Source of the DNA: Planctomycetota bacterium | GTDB taxonomy: Bacteria > Planctomycetota > Phycisphaerae > WQYP01 | Length of the DNA: 6,269 bases | Direction of reading: 5' to 3' | NCBI GenBank assembly: GCA_021828935.1 | Contig: JAJZCU010000135.1 | Location: forward strand, 1 to 6,269 | Part shown: piece by piece, positions 5,481-6,269 of the stretch | Layout: each line of letters starts with the position of its first letter | Numbering within the stretch: position 1 is the first letter of the stretch | Notes under the pieces: generated by a model | What the model saw: only the letters and a program-made list of their open reading frames with translations | What the model was told of the DNA's origin: nothing | The model's database searches: none | Program-made: the position numbers and the translations under genes

Positions 5481-6083
5481 ATGCCAGAATCATTGTTAAA
5501 CTGCCCGGTTGATCGCGCCCCTCAATCCGGCCGCCAGACGGCGGTTATTGCTGCGCCCGCGTCATTTACCGCCGCCGCGGACGAGCCGATCCCGGCCGTC
5601 GCGTTTCTACCGCTGGCGCGGGCCATCTTGGCCGACGGCGCCGGAGGCCCCCCGGGCGACCGGCGTACTTTGGCCGTACCTGCAACCGGCCCGGAACGCC
5701 GGGCCGGCACGGAACGGCGCGGCAGTCTTGATCGCCGCGTGGTGGATATCGGTTCGCCCACAGGTCTGGAACGGCGCCGTGGGCCGGGTCGCCGGCTGTC
5801 TGAAGCGCGCAAATCCGCCGAAGAAGGACAGTTGAACGATGAACAATTTGAGTTTGTTTTGGCCATTGACACCTATAAACGGGTAAATTCAAGGCCCTTT
5901 CCGAGCTGGACTGAGATACTGGAAGTCGTCAAGCAACTGGGCTACCGCAAGGTGGAAGCCAGTACGATAAGTTTGCCGGCCGGAACCTCGCGTTCACAGA
6001 CTTTATCCCCATCGCCGCCGCTGCCGGCTGCGCGCACCCCCTTGGAGCCTGCGCCCGGCGTAAGCGAATTATTTCATGGATAA
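5481..6083 (+). CDS. Uncharacterised protein with an arginine-pair hexad repeat
   Basis: I do not recognise a named family for this 200-residue protein. Residues 1-59 are Ala/Pro-rich with no clear signal peptide. Residues 60-108 carry a six-residue repeat whose units have Arg-Arg at positions two and three, usually after Asp or Glu (units starting at 60, 72, 78, 84, 97 and 103, with 66 and 90 degenerate). Residues about 117-160 form a compact, probably helical segment containing FVLAIDTYKR, then RPFPSWTEILEVVKQLGYRKV. This reads like a conserved domain and recalls segments of uncharacterised planctomycete proteins; that is memory, not a search. Residues 161-200 are Ser/Pro/Ala-rich and look disordered. 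There is no membrane helix. The strong site AGGAG supports the start. It follows the acidic-tail gene and probably shares its transcript. Nucleic-acid binding or pairing with the acidic neighbour are both possible; neither is shown. Confidence 0.82.
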   Translation: MPESLLNCPVDRAPQSGRQTAVIAAPASFTAAADEPIPAVAFLPLARAILADGAGGPPGDRRTLAVPATGPERRAGTERRGSLDRRVVDIGSPTGLERRRGPGRRLSEARKSAEEGQLNDEQFEFVLAIDTYKRVNSRPFPSWTEILEVVKQLGYRKVEASTISLPAGTSRSQTLSPSPPLPAARTPLEPAPGVSELFHG

Positions 6084-6091
6084 ATTTTACT

Positions 6092-6124
6092 GGCGGCGCC
6101 GGAATTGAACGGCGCTTTACCGCC
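6092..6124. terminator. Two-part hairpin after the arginine-repeat gene
   Basis: GGCGG (6092-6096) can pair with CCGCC (6120-6124). Inside it CGCCG (6097-6101) can pair with CGGCG (6110-6114), with an eight-base loop and a five-base bulge. It starts nine bases after the stop codon, where a terminator would be expected, but no T run follows on either strand. Confidence 0.4.
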
Positions 6125-6153
6125 GGCGATCCCCCCGCGCACTGCGACCCGAC

Positions 6154-6267
6154 TCACGACCGCCGCGTCGGATGTTCGTGCGTTACCTGAAAACTGTCGG
6201 CGTTCGTGCAGTCAATGTGTACGCTGAATGTTTCCGGCGCCTGAACGCCGGCGTCGGCGCGCCGCCT
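6154..6267 (-). CDS. Possible 3' end of a minus-strand gene, cut by the window edge
   Basis: On the minus strand a frame is open from the window edge for 37 codons to a TGA at 6156-6154. Its composition is varied and protein-like (for example PETFSVHIDCTNADSF) and about 73 percent of third positions are G or C. The hairpin at 6092-6124 would then separate two convergent genes. Against this, the plus strand also has an open frame from an ATG at 6172 to the edge, though with no ribosome binding site. No family is recognised, and the fragment is too short to decide. Confidence 0.25.
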   Translation of the reverse strand, partial: RRRADAGVQAPETFSVHIDCTNADSFQVTHEHPTRRS

Positions 6268-6269
6268 GG

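Noticed and set aside
5144..5482. Arg/Leu-rich minus-strand frame opposite the acidic gene
   Set aside because: It is simply the complement of GAC/GAA-type codons; the plus-strand gene has a strong ribosome binding site and a folded N-terminal part.

Overview
The window looks like a chromosomal housekeeping segment of a GC-rich bacterium, most likely a member of the Planctomycetota. The main clue is the signal peptidase I. It is far longer than usual and carries a cysteine-pair (zinc-ribbon-like) insert after the catalytic serine, plus a large second insert before the last conserved box. I associate this architecture with planctomycetes from memory and could not check it by a search. No insertion sequence, CRISPR array, tRNA or rRNA was seen, and nothing points clearly to recent transfer.

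Layout: (1) 72-1475 (+) dihydrolipoyl dehydrogenase (lpdA), the FAD/disulfide E3 subunit of 2-oxoacid dehydrogenase complexes. (2) 1476-1632, a gene-free gap with small GC-rich hairpins and a possible extended -10 promoter. (3) 1633-3627 (+) a 664-residue signal peptidase I (lepB). (4) 3707-4198 (+) a small zinc-ribbon protein whose C-terminal third appears to be read out of frame after a run of seven C; without that shift it would end at 4136. (5) 4216-4758 (-) phosphopantetheine adenylyltransferase (coaD), convergent with the previous gene across a short hairpin region. (6) 4759-5016, a divergent intergenic region with two back-to-back promoter candidates and an operator-like palindrome. (7) 5017-5427 (+) a small domain resembling DUF2007 with a 58-residue, almost wholly Asp/Glu tail. 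(8) 5481-6083 (+) a protein with an arginine-pair six-residue repeat and a conserved-looking C-terminal segment. (9) 6084-6269, a hairpin and possibly the 3' end of a gene on the minus strand.

The lpdA, lepB and coaD products serve central metabolism, protein export and coenzyme A synthesis; nothing visible links them into one pathway. The last two plus-strand genes are 53 bases apart, each with a good ribosome binding site, and probably share the promoter near 4844-4871. One product is extremely acidic and the other has a dense arginine-rich repeat, so a physical partnership is a reasonable but untested idea. The observations most worth following are this pair, the mosaic signal peptidase, and the probable frameshift in the zinc-ribbon gene.
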